Notes under the pieces: model-generated
The model's database searches: none
What the model was told of the DNA's origin: nothing
The model's input: the letters and a program-made list of their open reading frames with translations, nothing else
In this document: one piece after another, positions 5,839 to 5,839 of the stretch
Numbering within the stretch: the stretch's first letter is position 1
Layout of the letters: each line of letters starts with the position of its first letter
Assembly: GCA_002315875.1 (NCBI GenBank)
Contig: DCIL01000105.1
Coordinates: 1-5,839 of the forward strand
DNA: 5,839 bases
DNA from: Verrucomicrobia bacterium UBA1727
Lineage (GTDB): Bacteria > Verrucomicrobiota > Kiritimatiellia > RFP12 > UBA1067
Direction of reading: 5' to 3'
Program-made: the position numbers and the translations under genes

Positions 5839-5839
5839 T

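Overview
The window holds a compact two-gene plus-strand unit, and possibly the tail of a convergent minus-strand gene at the right edge. The DNA is GC-rich by eye with strongly GC-biased third codon positions. A glycyl radical enzyme points to an anaerobic lifestyle. The partner gene belongs to the 'hydrazine synthase alpha-related' (HzsA-like) family, which I associate with Planctomycetota, Verrucomicrobiota, Kiritimatiellota and Lentisphaerota. An anaerobic member of the PVC group (for example a gut or sediment kiritimatiellote) is therefore my best guess, but this is inference from gene content only.

Layout. Positions 1-62 carry a near-consensus sigma70-type promoter (TTGATT, 18 nt, TATAAT) whose expected start point falls on the A of the ATG at 63, suggesting a leaderless mRNA. 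Gene 1 (63-2399) is a PFL-like glycyl radical enzyme with the glycyl-radical motif and a candidate catalytic cysteine intact. It also starts with what looks like a Sec or lipoprotein signal peptide and has an unusual G-C-G-C-W-N active-site loop. Positions 2396-2470 are a heptanucleotide tandem array (RTAGAGG, 10 perfect units plus a partial) on a 109-nt strand segment that contains no cytosine. A perfect Shine-Dalgarno follows, then a GTG start at 2482.

Gene 2 (2482-5772) reads as one HzsA-like protein: signal peptide, discoidin-like N-terminal domain, TolB/WD-like beta-propeller, a CxxCH heme site and a C-terminal cytochrome-like domain. It is split by a single in-frame TAG at 3181-3183, so formal gene calling gives two ORFs (2482-3183 and 3187-5772) in the same frame with continuous family similarity across the break. 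The second heme site expected near the C terminus is degenerate (M-R-E-C-P in place of CxxCH).

The genes are probably co-transcribed. Both products start with similar signal peptides and both are cysteine-rich, so the striking hypothesis is an envelope-located or secreted pair: a glycyl-radical-type enzyme and a c-type-cytochrome-like propeller protein. No radical-SAM activase, hzsB or hzsC is present in the window, so neither a substrate nor hydrazine synthesis can be claimed.
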